DNA of 64,000 bases from CAVTQZ01 sp963737015 (GCA_963737015.1 CAVTQZ010000003.1:186001-250000); one strand, 5' to 3'. Numbered from the stretch's first letter, positions 35,349 through 44,895 are shown. Program-made: numbers and translations. The notes: generated from the letters alone by a model not told the origin.

Positions 35349-35526
35349 GGGCAAAAATCTGGGCAAGAACTCCCGGCAAATCCTCGTGAGGCGTGACTAG
35401 CCGTCAGAACATCAGTGCAGCTCAAGGCGTAAATCGACTAACGCTGGCGAGCGCTGAAAACCTACTGCAGGCTCTTGAAAAGCTTTGGCCCAAAAGGCCC
35501 GGGGGTTCGAATCCCTCCCCCTCCGC
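35349..35526 (+). repeat. attR of element 2 / attL of element 3: 178-bp repeat, copy 3
   Basis: The core 35471-35526 is identical to the tRNA-Ser 3' half. The upstream flank aligns without gaps to 21639-21760, including GGCAAAAATCTGGGCAAGAA, CCCGGCAAATC, GGCGTAAATCGAC and CTGCAG just before the core. Confidence 0.9.
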
Positions 35527-35597
35527 CCTCTGGGGTTGACCCCATTTCGGGGACCGCCGTTATAAGAGTTTGGTCGTGAGCTACCAGGAGGTAGTCC

Positions 35598-35813
35598 ATG
35601 TCCAAGCGCTATCCGAGGGAGTTTCGTCGAGCCGTTTGTGAGCGACTCGTGGCCGGCGAGAAAGTGAGCTCACTCTCGAAGGAGTTGGACTTTCTTGGGG
35701 CCCTGCCGCCCGATTTCGAGAACCACACGGCGAGCAGCGCAAGGTCCCGGCTGAGGCTCGGTTCGAAGGTCGGCCTTCCCCGTCAGGCCGCTGGGATCGA
35801 GAACCCGCTGTAA
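35598..35813 (+). pseudogene. Truncated IS3-type OrfA transposase
   Basis: Only the first 30 residues look like an IS3 OrfA helix-turn-helix (MSKRYPREFRRAVCERLVAG, then SSLSKELD); the rest does not match and overlaps the end of the DUF4331 gene. A likely IS end (TGACCCCATTTCGGGGACC) precedes it at about 35537. It sits where element 3's integrase would be expected, so the insertion or a later deletion may have removed that integrase. Confidence 0.6.
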
Positions 35814-37207
35814 GGCACGCCGAGGTACGGAAATGACGCGAGGTAACTTTCCGTACCCAGCGCCCTCAGATCTGTCGCTCCAGACGTGAGCCCGGGCGTT
35901 ATAGCACCGGCAGCTGCGTCGGCCTTGAAACTCGGGTCGACGAGGGGAAGCGTCGCCCCGGCGAAGGCTCTCAGTTCGATGGTGACCACGTCGTCGAACA
36001 CGCGGCGGCCGTTCGGAAAGCCTGCAGGGTCTCCGCCCACGAGCCCGAGGTTGCTCGGCTTCGTAGTGGGCGCGATAGCCATGTTCAACCTCAACATGTC
36101 GGATGCGGTGTGCGTCGTAAAGTTCTGAAATCCCGGTACAACTCCGGCAGGTATGCCGGTCAGAAGGATCGCAGCGAGATCGGCGCGGTTCGGGGACGCG
36201 CCGTTGTAGGCGGCGAGGTTCGGGAACACTCCCGGATAAAGCACCGGGAGAAGCTGAGATAGCTCGGGATTCGTGAAATGAGTCATGAATTGCTTGTCAC
36301 CCGAAGGTGGCTGACCATTCCAGTAGTCCTTCTGAATGAGCGGTATGACCACCTCGTTGACGAGCGGGTTCCCTAGCCGTGAGATTTGCACGTAAGGGCC
36401 CGTCGCAGTGTTTCGGGCCGGGTTCACTTGGAGCAAGCTCACCTTCTGGCGGCTAGCCGTCGTCCAGACACCGATCACCGAAGAGGCGGAATTCGGATTG
36501 GTCGGGTCGGCACCATTTCGGGTCAGCTGGGTCTTCGGGATTTGCATAGCCAGACAGTGGACGTTCGCGCCCTTGACCGAATTGACCCCAGCCGCCATCT
36601 TGCCGAGCCCCGTATCGGAGAGCCCGAAGGTCGCATGGTCCTGCTGGAACGGCCGCAGTACCGCAAGGTCGAAAGTGGCTCCGAGGTCGACATAGAAGCC
36701 GTCCGCCCGTTGACCCGCGAACACGCTCACACCGTTGCCGACGCTGTGCATCGCCGCTGCAGCAAGCGTCTGATAGTTGGGGGTCGAGAGGGGCCCGATG
36801 TTGCACGGAGGACAGGCGAGACCCGTACCCAGGACGCTAGACGTCTTCGCCCTGTGATCGACACGTGTAAGCGTGTACAGCTGACGCCTGTTCCAGTTCT
36901 TGTCCGTCAACGACTGGATCGGTCCCGTGTTGTACAGGAACGTGTTGGGGTTCGTGAGGTCGCTATGGAAGCGGAACTGAAAGCTGATGTCAGCAACGGC
37001 GTCGCCGGAGTTGTCTACGTGGATCTCGTAGAGCACCTCGTCGCCGAACTCGTAGAAGTTGGGGCCGCCGTCAGGACCTTCGAATGGTATGTAGTTCGCG
37101 ATGATCGTGACGGTGTCAGGATTGTCCGGACTCACGAATGCATATAGGTCCGTGCTGTCTGCAACGGCGTCCTTTGAAATCTGCGGCGCTTCACGGTGTG
37201 AGGACAT
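35783..37207 (-). CDS. DUF4331-family protein
   Basis: About 474 aa (MSSHREAPQISKDAVADSTD, the conserved family start; a second Met lies one codon upstream). It has further family landmarks: DLYAFVSPDNPDTVTIIANY, PNFYEFGDEVLYEI and FAGQRADGFYVDLGATFDL, and the C-terminal RRVFDDVVTIELRAFAG. No signal peptide. The function of DUF4331 is not known. A small Tat-signal protein gene lies directly upstream on the same strand, probably in one operon. Confidence 0.88.
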   Translation of the reverse strand: MSSHREAPQISKDAVADSTDLYAFVSPDNPDTVTIIANYIPFEGPDGGPNFYEFGDEVLYEIHVDNSGDAVADISFQFRFHSDLTNPNTFLYNTGPIQSLTDKNWNRRQLYTLTRVDHRAKTSSVLGTGLACPPCNIGPLSTPNYQTLAAAAMHSVGNGVSVFAGQRADGFYVDLGATFDLAVLRPFQQDHATFGLSDTGLGKMAAGVNSVKGANVHCLAMQIPKTQLTRNGADPTNPNSASSVIGVWTTASRQKVSLLQVNPARNTATGPYVQISRLGNPLVNEVVIPLIQKDYWNGQPPSGDKQFMTHFTNPELSQLLPVLYPGVFPNLAAYNGASPNRADLAAILLTGIPAGVVPGFQNFTTHTASDMLRLNMAIAPTTKPSNLGLVGGDPAGFPNGRRVFDDVVTIELRAFAGATLPLVDPSFKADAAAGAITPGLTSGATDLRALGTESYLASFPYLGVPYSGFSIPAA

Positions 37208-37260
37208 CACTTACCTTCCTGGTATTCGCAATCTGCAATCTGCAATCTGCGCATGGGCGG

Positions 37261-37560
37261 TTAACGAAGGACCCTCAGAAGCCGGTTCGCCATCTGCGGA
37301 TCGTGAGTGACCACTTCCCGCGTACCGCTGAAGACGCTTATCTCGCCCGTAGAGAGGTCCTTCACGTGCGCAACAAGCGGTTCTGAGATCGCTGCGGTCT
37401 CAGCGTCTCCGGCCGGGACAAGGTCTTCGGCAACCGGCGCTTCGGACGTGACGGGGCCTCCAATCACACTTGCGAGCCCGGGGACGCTTGCAGCAACCCC
37501 CGCAGCCGCGGCCCCGATTGACGAGCGCAGGAGGAAGATCCGCCGGCTTACCGTTGGCAT
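37261..37560 (-). CDS. Small Tat-signal protein
   Basis: 99 aa. The N-terminus has a twin-arginine signal (SRRIFLLRSSIGAAAAGVAA) and the C-terminal 40 residues (HVKDLSTGEISVFSGTREVV) form a short exported domain. It stands 53 bp before the DUF4331 gene on the same strand. The gap contains three copies of GCAATCT (37228-37250). The partner relation is inferred from position only. Confidence 0.7.
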   Translation of the reverse strand: MPTVSRRIFLLRSSIGAAAAGVAASVPGLASVIGGPVTSEAPVAEDLVPAGDAETAAISEPLVAHVKDLSTGEISVFSGTREVVTHDPQMANRLLRVLR

Positions 37561-38010
37561 GACCGCATCCTCCTTTCCGCGCAGACGTCTTCAAGAGGGT
37601 CGCCTCGATGATTGGCGAAAACGACCCTCCGGACTTACTCGCTGCCGTAGCCTTACTACGGCACCCGACCGAAGTTTGGATGCCGCTGCGACAAGAAATT
37701 CGCCCGAGACAGCGGCAGGAGGCGAACGACGGCGCGTCGCGTCGGCTGACGATCGTCGGCGACGTATCCAGCGGCGCCCGTGGTTTCTCCAAAATTGGAT
37801 TGGCCAGGCTGCTCTCGCCACCGCGAACGACGAGCAACAGATCGTCGGGAATAACTTCGTCTCGCAGCAGTACCTCGAGAGGCAGGCGCATCGCGTGCGC
37901 ACGCTACCTTCAAGGAGTTACGACCGAGATCGCTCAGGGACGTGACTGCACGACTGGGTTCAGCGCTCCATGCGCGTCGGCGCGAACACGATCTGGCCGG
38001 ACCACTACTT
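37561..38010. other. Region without a supported gene in element 3
   Basis: About 450 bp. On the minus strand from 37891 an open frame begins in a protein-like way (MRLPLEVLLRDEVIPDDLLL, VVRGG) but then becomes Arg/Cys-rich and overlaps the Tat-signal gene, so at most it is the remnant of a gene start. Confidence 0.35.
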
Positions 38011-38176
38011 GGACTACAACTCCCGGCAAATCTCCGCAAAGGCTGATCAACCGTGGGAACGTCGTTGCAGTTGGACGCATAAATTGGCGAACGGTGATGA
38101 CCGCCGAGACGGTTCAGGTCCCTCTTGAAAAGCTTTGTTCCAAAAGGCCCGGGGGTTCGAATCCCTCCCCCTCCGC
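38011..38176 (+). repeat. Right end (attR) of the whole array, copy 4
   Basis: The core 38121-38176 differs from the tRNA at three positions, and the flank aligns without gaps to the earlier copies from CTCCCGGCAAATC on but is clearly more diverged. Beyond it the backbone resumes. Confidence 0.85.
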
Positions 38177-38433
38177 TCTCTGATGTGGTGTTGCACCGGG
38201 CGCCTTGTGACCTGTCGTGCTCAGCGCAACACAGAGACGCCGCGGTCCGGGTTCGCAGGGCGGGAGCGTTAGTTGGTTTCCCACCGGAGCCATCACAGCG
38301 TCTCCGTAATCGCGGGATCGTAATGGGGCACGCGGGAAGCGGCTGGACCGCCGTGACACCGCGGCAACGTAGGACCGGTACACAAGTGGGTAACTCCAGG
38401 TTTTTGGGCCCCCGTACAGGGCATCTACTGGCA

Positions 38434-39426
38434 ATGCCGATCACCAAGCGCAAGAAGGAAGCCGCCCAAGAGTCGATCCTGCGTCGCTATCCGGGCGCAG
38501 AAGACAACCGCACCCCCGCGGATCTCGGAGGTGCAGGCTGGAAGGCGACCATACGGCGGACGAAGGACCGCATTAAAAGTGACCGGGTCACAATGGCTGC
38601 GGGCAGCCTCGCCTACCACTGGTTCCTGGCTTTCTTCCCCGCGATCATCGCCGCGCTCGGCGTGTTGAGCTTCGTCAACCTGGGATCGGGATCGTTGCAC
38701 CACCTAACTCATGGCATCGCGAAGGCACTTCCGGCGGGAAGTGCGTCGGTGTTCAACGCCGCTGTCGAAGCGGCGACCAAGCGGACCTCAGCCTCGACCG
38801 TCGCAGTGATAGTCGGCGTGGTGGTGGCCCTATGGAGCGCTTCGAGCGGAATGGCCGTGTTAGAGCAAGCGCTCGACCTTGCATATCAGGTTCCGGACGA
38901 CCGGCCCTTTATGGCGCGGCGCTTGCTTGGTCTCCCCTTGATGGGTCTCGTAGTCGTGGTTGGGGGGTGTGCAGGAGCGCTCCTCGTCTTCGGCCAGCCG
39001 ATCGGATCGGCGATCGAGGGAGTAGTGCCCATCCATGGGCTCGCCTTCACAATCGGGTGGACGGTCGTACGCTGGGTTTTGGCGCTCGGATTCCTGATCG
39101 CCCTGTTCTCGGCCATTTACTACCTGGCGCCTAATCGCAAGAGCCCGAAATGGCAGTGGGTGAGCGTCGGAGGTCTGCTGGCAACGGCTATCTTCCTCGT
39201 CGCCTCGCTGGCCTTCTCGTTCTACGTCAGCTCGTTCGGGTCCTATTCCAAGACCTACGGCAGCTTCGCAGGGGTGGCCATTTTGATCTTCTGGTTGTGG
39301 CTGATCGGCTTGGCCGTGCTCGTGGGTGGCGAGCTCAACGCGGAGGTCGAGCGCGAGGCCGCTGAACGTGACGAGGGGCCAGGGCAGCCAGTAACCGTCG
39401 GAAAGGGTGAGGCGTCAGCCCGCTGA
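38434..39426 (+). CDS. YihY/BrkB-family membrane protein
   Basis: 330 aa from the ATG at 38434; the open frame continues upstream into the att repeat but has no family match. Six hydrophobic helices follow the family start (DRVTMAAGSLAYHWFLAFFP). SYSKTYGSFAGVAILIFWLW and GGELNAEVERE are YihY landmarks. The family's function is unproven (once misassigned to RNase BN). First backbone gene after the element array. Confidence 0.9.
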   Translation: MPITKRKKEAAQESILRRYPGAEDNRTPADLGGAGWKATIRRTKDRIKSDRVTMAAGSLAYHWFLAFFPAIIAALGVLSFVNLGSGSLHHLTHGIAKALPAGSASVFNAAVEAATKRTSASTVAVIVGVVVALWSASSGMAVLEQALDLAYQVPDDRPFMARRLLGLPLMGLVVVVGGCAGALLVFGQPIGSAIEGVVPIHGLAFTIGWTVVRWVLALGFLIALFSAIYYLAPNRKSPKWQWVSVGGLLATAIFLVASLAFSFYVSSFGSYSKTYGSFAGVAILIFWLWLIGLAVLVGGELNAEVEREAAERDEGPGQPVTVGKGEASAR

Positions 39427-39531
39427 CTGGGGGATCACGGGCGAGCGTCGTCGGTCATCGATTCGGTTCTAGGGCTAGCTACGACCGTTTCAACAAGCTT
39501 GGTTGGTGTCGGCCGCTCATGGCTGGGGCCA

Positions 39532-40701
39532 TTACGCCTTTGTCTGGCTATATCTCAGTGCTTTCCTGGTACCGTCAACGCCCTTCCGACCGAGCCGCAT
39601 ACCGCGTCCGACAATGCGGAGGATTGTCGGTGGGTTGACAAGTGCTCTGTCCAAGCGGCCACCTACGCCCAAGAGCAGCGTCGAAACCCGAACGCGATCG
39701 TGAAAGAGTCCTACATAAAAGTCTCGAAATGACGGACCGTGTGGAATGTCGATCCGGGACACGGCACCAGATGCGTGGAGATAACGGGTCAACTCCACCC
39801 AAAGCTGTATCCCCGGCGAGTAGCGTGAGAACTGCTCGTCGTAAGCAACCCGCAACACTGCGACGTTCTGTCGGGTTCGAACGTAGCTGAGCATGGCGAC
39901 TTTGCGCCCCGCCGATTCCAGAGCGACGATCCCTAACCTTCCAGCTGTCCTGTATCGGTCATAGACATCGCGTACGCACTCGTAATGATCTTTCCTGGAA
40001 AGAAGAGCGGTACCGGCGGCTCCTTTCCAACCAGCTGCTTCGAGACCTCCAAACTGGTCGGCTGCGGCCCGATCGGAGGAAAGGTCCACAAGTTTTATCG
40101 GTTCACCAAGAAGATCCGCGAGTCTCCGTCCGCGCCGCGCCGCCTCTGACAGTGTCTTTTTACCGAATATCTCAAGCGGCGGGGTTGTCTCAGCAAGGCG
40201 CACCACACCCCGGTCCCATGTGGTCGACGTGGAGATCGGGAGGTTCAACGACCCGGCAGCTTTGCGCAGCAGGGCTGCGACGGGTCCGTCCTCTTCCACC
40301 CGATCGATCTGGACGATACCGGGATAGTGACGTTGAGCTGAGGTCCTCAGCTGCCGAAGCAAAGCGCAAACGGTGGCTTCGGGTCTGTCGGTGCTGACCA
40401 AGGGTGTACCAACGATGGGGAGGGGTGGCACGCCCTCATCTGTTGGGCGTGTCGTGACTGCAGACCGCTGAATGTTGCCCAACAGGCGTGATGAGCGAAT
40501 GTAGATGCAACCAAGAAATCGGCTGTCCTCGGATGCCACTACAAGGTGTCCGGTCGCGGCCGTGGGGAAGTGGTCCGCTACAGGGAGCAACGAGTCCGGC
40601 TCTAAGAAAGGGTTCGGTTCGAGAGCTCGTGACGACAGCTCTCGCCAACGACGCTCGTCCTCTTTGCTGACTTGGCTTACGGGGAGCAAATAGGTATCCA
40701 C
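39532..40701 (-). CDS. CelD/BcsL-like GNAT acetyltransferase
   Basis: 389 aa. The N-terminal half is variable, and the C-terminal half has the acetyltransf_6 pattern: FGGLEAAGWKGAAGTALLSR, then RLGIVALESAGRKVAMLSYV, VLRVAYDEQFSRYSPGIQLW and ISRIDIPHG-type end segments. Members acetylate or aminoacylate polysaccharide or cell-wall precursors. It is divergent from the SRPBCC-DinB gene with less than 50 bp between. Confidence 0.75.
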   Translation of the reverse strand: MDTYLLPVSQVSKEDERRWRELSSRALEPNPFLEPDSLLPVADHFPTAATGHLVVASEDSRFLGCIYIRSSRLLGNIQRSAVTTRPTDEGVPPLPIVGTPLVSTDRPEATVCALLRQLRTSAQRHYPGIVQIDRVEEDGPVAALLRKAAGSLNLPISTSTTWDRGVVRLAETTPPLEIFGKKTLSEAARRGRRLADLLGEPIKLVDLSSDRAAADQFGGLEAAGWKGAAGTALLSRKDHYECVRDVYDRYRTAGRLGIVALESAGRKVAMLSYVRTRQNVAVLRVAYDEQFSRYSPGIQLWVELTRYLHASGAVSRIDIPHGPSFRDFYVGLFHDRVRVSTLLLGVGGRLDRALVNPPTILRIVGRGMRLGRKGVDGTRKALRYSQTKA

Positions 40702-40749
40702 TGCAGTAATGAATGCTAATGGTGTCGTTCATCAGCGTCTCAGGCGAGC

Positions 40750-41817
40750 ATGCCCCTCCTTACGAATCACGTCGCTACCCTGTCTCAGGTGCCGGATATG
40801 GACCCGAACGCTGAGGGACCCCCTGGAGATGTGATCACTCACGAGGAAACGCCGCGTATTGCAAGCGCCAGCCGCGAGATCGCGGCCAGCGCTGAACGGA
40901 TCTTCGAGTTCATTGCGGATCCAGCCCAACAGCCGCGATTCGACGGTAACGACAATCTGACCGAAGCCGCAGCCGGCCAGCGCGTCCGGGCGGTCGGGGA
41001 TGTGTTCAGGATGACGACGACAAAGGGCGACGTCCGGGAGAATCGCGTCGTCGAGTTCGAACGGGGCAGACGCATAGCATGGAGACCCACCGAACCGGGC
41101 CAGGAGCCGCCAGGACACCTCTGGCGGTGGGAGCTTGAGCCGATCGAACCGTCGCGAACGCGGGTCACCCACACGTACGACTGGACTGGGTTGACTGATG
41201 AGAAGCGATTCGCTCGGGCTCGAGCGACAACGGGCGACAGACTTCAGGCCTCCCTTGATCGGCTTGCCACCCTCGTTGAGTGCGCGCCCGAGGAGTGCCC
41301 CGAGTGCGGGTTCGCGGACTCCACGGTCTCGGACGCCAATGCAGAAGAGAGCGTTCGGAGTCTCGGGGCTCGCTACCAAGCAGCGCTTCGCGGCGAAGGC
41401 TCGATCGAGCTATCCGTTGCCCGACTGCGGGCACGGCCCGAGCCGAGCACTTGGTCGGCTCTCGAGTATGCCGCCCACATGCGCGACGTCGTAGCCTTGT
41501 GGAGTTGGGGTTTGCACCGCACGCTCACCGACCACGCTCCGGAGCTACCCGCCGCCGACCCCGGGCTTCCGGATCGGGCAGCCGCCGAGGCTGACTACAA
41601 CAGCCAGGACCCGGCCACCGTTGTGCAGGAGCTCTCGGCGAATGCCGAGCGAATGGCCAGGAAGCTGGCGACCGTCGGTTCCGAGCAGTGGCTCCGTACC
41701 GCCCGATTCGGCGAGACCCAGATCGACCCACTTTGGATCGTGCGCAAAGTGGCGCACGAGGGTCACCATCATCTGCTCGACATTGAGAAGTCCCTTCGTC
41801 TCGGTCTCAGCGATTGA
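40750..41817 (+). CDS. SRPBCC (START-like) and DinB fusion protein
   Basis: 355 aa; an ATG at 40798 is an alternative start. Residues about 38-170 are an SRPBCC ligand-binding domain (ASAERIFEFIADPAQQPRFD, GDVRENRVVEFERGRRIAWR). A Cys cluster (CAPEECPECGF, about 177-187) links to a DinB four-helix bundle (about 205-350) with metal-binding His positions in EYAAHMRDV and VAHEGHHHLLD. DinB-like proteins include mycothiol-dependent isomerases and transferases. Fusing a lipid/aromatic-binding domain to it suggests detoxification of a hydrophobic compound, which is inference. Confidence 0.8.
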   Translation: MPLLTNHVATLSQVPDMDPNAEGPPGDVITHEETPRIASASREIAASAERIFEFIADPAQQPRFDGNDNLTEAAAGQRVRAVGDVFRMTTTKGDVRENRVVEFERGRRIAWRPTEPGQEPPGHLWRWELEPIEPSRTRVTHTYDWTGLTDEKRFARARATTGDRLQASLDRLATLVECAPEECPECGFADSTVSDANAEESVRSLGARYQAALRGEGSIELSVARLRARPEPSTWSALEYAAHMRDVVALWSWGLHRTLTDHAPELPAADPGLPDRAAAEADYNSQDPATVVQELSANAERMARKLATVGSEQWLRTARFGETQIDPLWIVRKVAHEGHHHLLDIEKSLRLGLSD

Positions 41818-42218
41818 CGGTGTCGACCGTCGCCGCGGGGCCCTTGGTAGGTGGCATCCTGAGGCTGACGTTCCTGCCGACATTTGGGACCCGGAGTACT
41901 ACGAACGATCGCCTGAGTGAAATCAATTTAAGTGCCAAAAGGAATTGGCCGAAGGCATCTGCTCCCATCGCTTGTCGATGACCGCGACGACGCCCAGCAA
42001 TATCTCGACGCCTGCCCCTTGGACGAGGACCCCGCCAACGACCCGCATCGCCTATCAGTGTCTCAGCAAGGTTGAGTCGATTGTGATGGCTCCGGGTGTC
42101 AGCACCACCTCAGGTCGGGGGATAGCGCCCTGGCCACCTGGAGCTCCCTGGCACACTCTGTGTTCAGAGGTTAGGCGGCAACGAGCGCGCGACCTGGGCC
42201 GTGAGGAGGGGGGAGACG
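41818..42218. other. Intergenic region with a possible 47-codon ORF
   Basis: About 400 bp. On the plus strand GTG at 41932 opens a 47-codon frame ending at 42075, with an acidic protein-like stretch (DDAQQYLDACPLDEDPANDP). In another frame 41860-41920 reads HPEADVPADIWDPEYYERSP. Both look like decayed coding sequence. No family recognised. Confidence 0.35.
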
Positions 42219-42692
42219 ATGGCAGTCATCGACGACGGGACCGATGCAAGGTCGGCTGTGCTGACAGGCATGAGGCGTGCCTTTGACCGAGCGTACGGCT
42301 ATCTCACCGGCCTGTTCGTAGTTGCTGTGCTCGTCCAGGTCTTCCTCGCCGGAGTCGGGGCGTTCGGTGACCACGCCAGGAAGATCGCAGATGCGAACAG
42401 CTTCGACCCCCACCGCGCCCTGGGGACGGTTCTGGGCGTCGTGGCGGTCGTACTCTTTCTTGTGGCACTCGCTGCACGTGCTTCGCGTTCGACCGTCATT
42501 GGCGCGCTCATCCTCGCTGTCCTCACGCTCGTTGCGCAGAGCGCCCTTGCAAGTGGGGGCGAAAACAACAAGTGGGTTGGTGGCATCCACGCCTTCGACG
42601 GAATGCTCGTTCTAGTGCTGTCGACTTGGCTCGCCGGCGCGGCACACCGCCGCGAGGCCGTTCGGCGCCGGTCGGTCACACCAGTGCGCTGA
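42219..42692 (+). CDS. DUF6220-type four-helix membrane protein
   Basis: 157 aa from the ATG at 42219 (preceded by gggggagacg). Four hydrophobic helices: YLTGLFVVAVLVQVFLAGVG, TVLGVVAVVLFLVALAA, IGALILAVLTLVAQSALAS and HAFDGMLVLVLSTWLAGAA. Histidines near helices 2 and 4 (DPHRALG, GIHAFDG) are typical of this small cytochrome-b561-like family. No known function. Confidence 0.7.
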   Translation: MAVIDDGTDARSAVLTGMRRAFDRAYGYLTGLFVVAVLVQVFLAGVGAFGDHARKIADANSFDPHRALGTVLGVVAVVLFLVALAARASRSTVIGALILAVLTLVAQSALASGGENNKWVGGIHAFDGMLVLVLSTWLAGAAHRREAVRRRSVTPVR

Positions 42693-43050
42693 GGCCCCGC
42701 CTGACGAGCTCCCAGGTCCTCGTTCCACGGTTGACCGCTCGACGACGAACCTCACGGTCGGGACTTGACTTTCGTCCACGGGCACTTGGTTCGGCGTTCG
42801 GCCACGGGTCGGCAAAATGGGGCCAGCCTCATATATCGGGCGCCTCGCCCCGCCATTGGAATATCTCTTCGGTACGCGAACTCAGGACCGTTTGACACGC
42901 GAGAGCCGTCATTCGGAGCGCTTCACAGCTCCCAGGGCGGACGCTCAGGAACGAATACTCAAAGATCTGAACCAGACCGCGCCAGCCTCCATCACTCTAC
43001 GGAAGTAGCCAGCGCGGCCGAAGTGGTGAGGATGACCGAAGTATTCGCCC
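42693..43050. other. Intergenic region
   Basis: About 360 bp between convergent genes. No gene, repeat or hairpin recognised. Confidence 0.4.
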
Positions 43051-43776
43051 TCAGGCCACCGCACGAGTCCACTCAACCCTGATGTTGTCACGGCGCATCA
43101 TCGTGACGAACCGGGTGATCGAGAAGAAGATCGCAACGGCCGTCAGCCCGTAGGTGACCACTGACCGCTCGATCACAAAAGACCGCAAGGAAGTGGACAC
43201 GAGCAGCCACAACACGAGCCCGGCGTTCAACATGAGCACCGTCGCCCACAAGACGGAGATCCGAATGAAGAATCGTCGCACCAGAGGACGCTCCATGATC
43301 TCAGGATCGATCGGGCAGAAATCGTGGGCGAAGCGCTGCGTGAAGGGCCGGCCCAGGATCGCGGATCCGAATAGGACGAGCGAGATCGCGAAGGTGCCGG
43401 CCGTCGGTTGGAGGAAGTACGCAAGGGCGCTGCCCGTGACGAGCGCGATAGTCGTGCGCAAGGTGATCAGGATGATCCCGAAGGACAAGAGCATCGAGAT
43501 CCGCTCACCTTTGTATAGACGACGACCTACAGCCAGATACGACCAACTGAGCGCGGCGATCAGAGCTCCGCGAAAGCCTGCAAGGACGAGCATCAGGTAG
43601 AACAACGCAAGAGGGCCGACGACGCCTTCGAAGACGATCGGGATCGCGTGACGAATAGCGGCACGCGGCAGGGGCATCCTGAGCGTGGTCCCTTGTTGCT
43701 CATCGGAGTGGAGAGTGACCGCGAAGCGTGGCAATTGTTCTGCCCCGGGGCCGCTGTTCTTCGATTCCAGCCCCAT
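43051..43776 (-). CDS. VC0807-like integral membrane protein
   Basis: About 241 aa from the ATG at 43776; a longer frame to 43884 is possible. Six or so hydrophobic segments (GVVGPLALFYLMLVLAG, MLLSFGIILITLRTTIALV, FAISLVLFGSAILG, VLMLNAGLVLWLLVST). The central GRPFTQRFAHDFCPIDPE motif is typical of this uncharacterised actinobacterial membrane family. No enzymatic motif is visible. Confidence 0.6.
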   Translation of the reverse strand: MGLESKNSGPGAEQLPRFAVTLHSDEQQGTTLRMPLPRAAIRHAIPIVFEGVVGPLALFYLMLVLAGFRGALIAALSWSYLAVGRRLYKGERISMLLSFGIILITLRTTIALVTGSALAYFLQPTAGTFAISLVLFGSAILGRPFTQRFAHDFCPIDPEIMERPLVRRFFIRISVLWATVLMLNAGLVLWLLVSTSLRSFVIERSVVTYGLTAVAIFFSITRFVTMMRRDNIRVEWTRAVA

Positions 43777-44083
43777 ACCCTCACCGTTCTTGCGTCCGCG
43801 AGCGGTCGCGCTGTGACTCCACTTGAGTCTTCTGAGTAACGCACCAACACCCTCGCGGTTTGCGCGATCTTGGAGGAAAGTCACAAGAACTTAACCTCCG
43901 GCCAGGGAGCTGTCCCCTATGGCAGGACGTCGGTGACCTCCGTGGCAAAGACAACCAGGGTGCCGTGTTGCCGCGCACAAGCGCAGAGCATCCTGAGAGG
44001 AGACTTCCACCTTTTAAACATCGACAAGCAGGGCCGAAAAGTTGAATGGGGAGATCAGCTGGACAAAACGTGGCGAACCCCTC
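43777..44083. other. Region upstream of the VC0807-like gene
   Basis: About 300 bp. It may hold the first 36 codons of the longer version of the membrane protein, and beyond that only the unrecognisable 3' side of the mannosyltransferase remnant. Confidence 0.3.
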
Positions 44084-44841
44084 CTAGCAACGAGAAGTAC
44101 AAGTGGATTCAAGACTCCTAACCCAAACGCAACCGAACCGTCTCGGCCGAAGGGCCGGAACAGCCCAAGCCAACAGCGATACGCCGGCGAGAGCGATCAG
44201 CCGGAACCCGAAGACTGCCGTGAGGACGCTGTGACCTGAGAGTTGAACGATCCATCCAGAAAGACGTTCCCAGGCTGGTCCATACGGTGCCACGGAGTGA
44301 CGCCAGAGCGGGTCTACCAGGTTCAAAAGGAGCCGCTTCCGAGAGTGCTCGGACCGCGGAGGTAGGGGTTTAGCCGTTGAGTCACCATCTCACCCTGGGC
44401 TGCATAGCTGTACACATCGCGACTGAAAAGTGGCATTAAGACGATGGGAGCGGCCCACGTGATGAGAAGCGGCACCAGCGGCCTCACTTGGCCGTGAGCA
44501 CTCGCCCGTGTTGTCCGCACCGCCTCGTACCAAGCGCCGAGCATCAGGACGATCCCGAGGTACACGAGCATGATCCCGAGAAACTGACCTGTGCCTCGGG
44601 GATGAGATGTTGCACCATTGGGTGACGTAAAGAACCAGGATCCACTGCCGTGGGCTACAAAAGGTGAGCCGGGTCGCAGAACGCCGACCAGAATGCAAGA
44701 CGATCCAAGGGCGCCAGCCGCCGCAAGAAGTAAGAGTGAACGTGTGCTAGGGCGGAAGTGTTGCTGGCCGAGCGAACCGGGACGTAACTCACTCAACCCG
44801 GTGGTCATGACCTTACAGGGCCGGTTCAGTTCTCGTTTCAA
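44084..44841 (-). pseudogene. Truncated MptA/MptB-like mannosyltransferase
   Basis: First frame (44841-44323): hydrophobic helices and the catalytic-loop motif PLFSRDVYSYAAQGEM, then NPYLRGPSTLGSG. After a frameshift near 44325 a second frame continues with DPLWRHSVAPYGPAWERLSG and one more helix. Both are landmarks of polyprenol-phosphomannose-dependent alpha-1,6-mannosyltransferases. Only the first half (about 240 of about 500 residues) is left, so this is a true remnant and not just a sequence error. Confidence 0.75.
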
Positions 44842-44895
44842 CCGCCGGCACGGTCCGACGGTACACCTCAGGTCTCTGTGCCGGCGATCCGGCGA

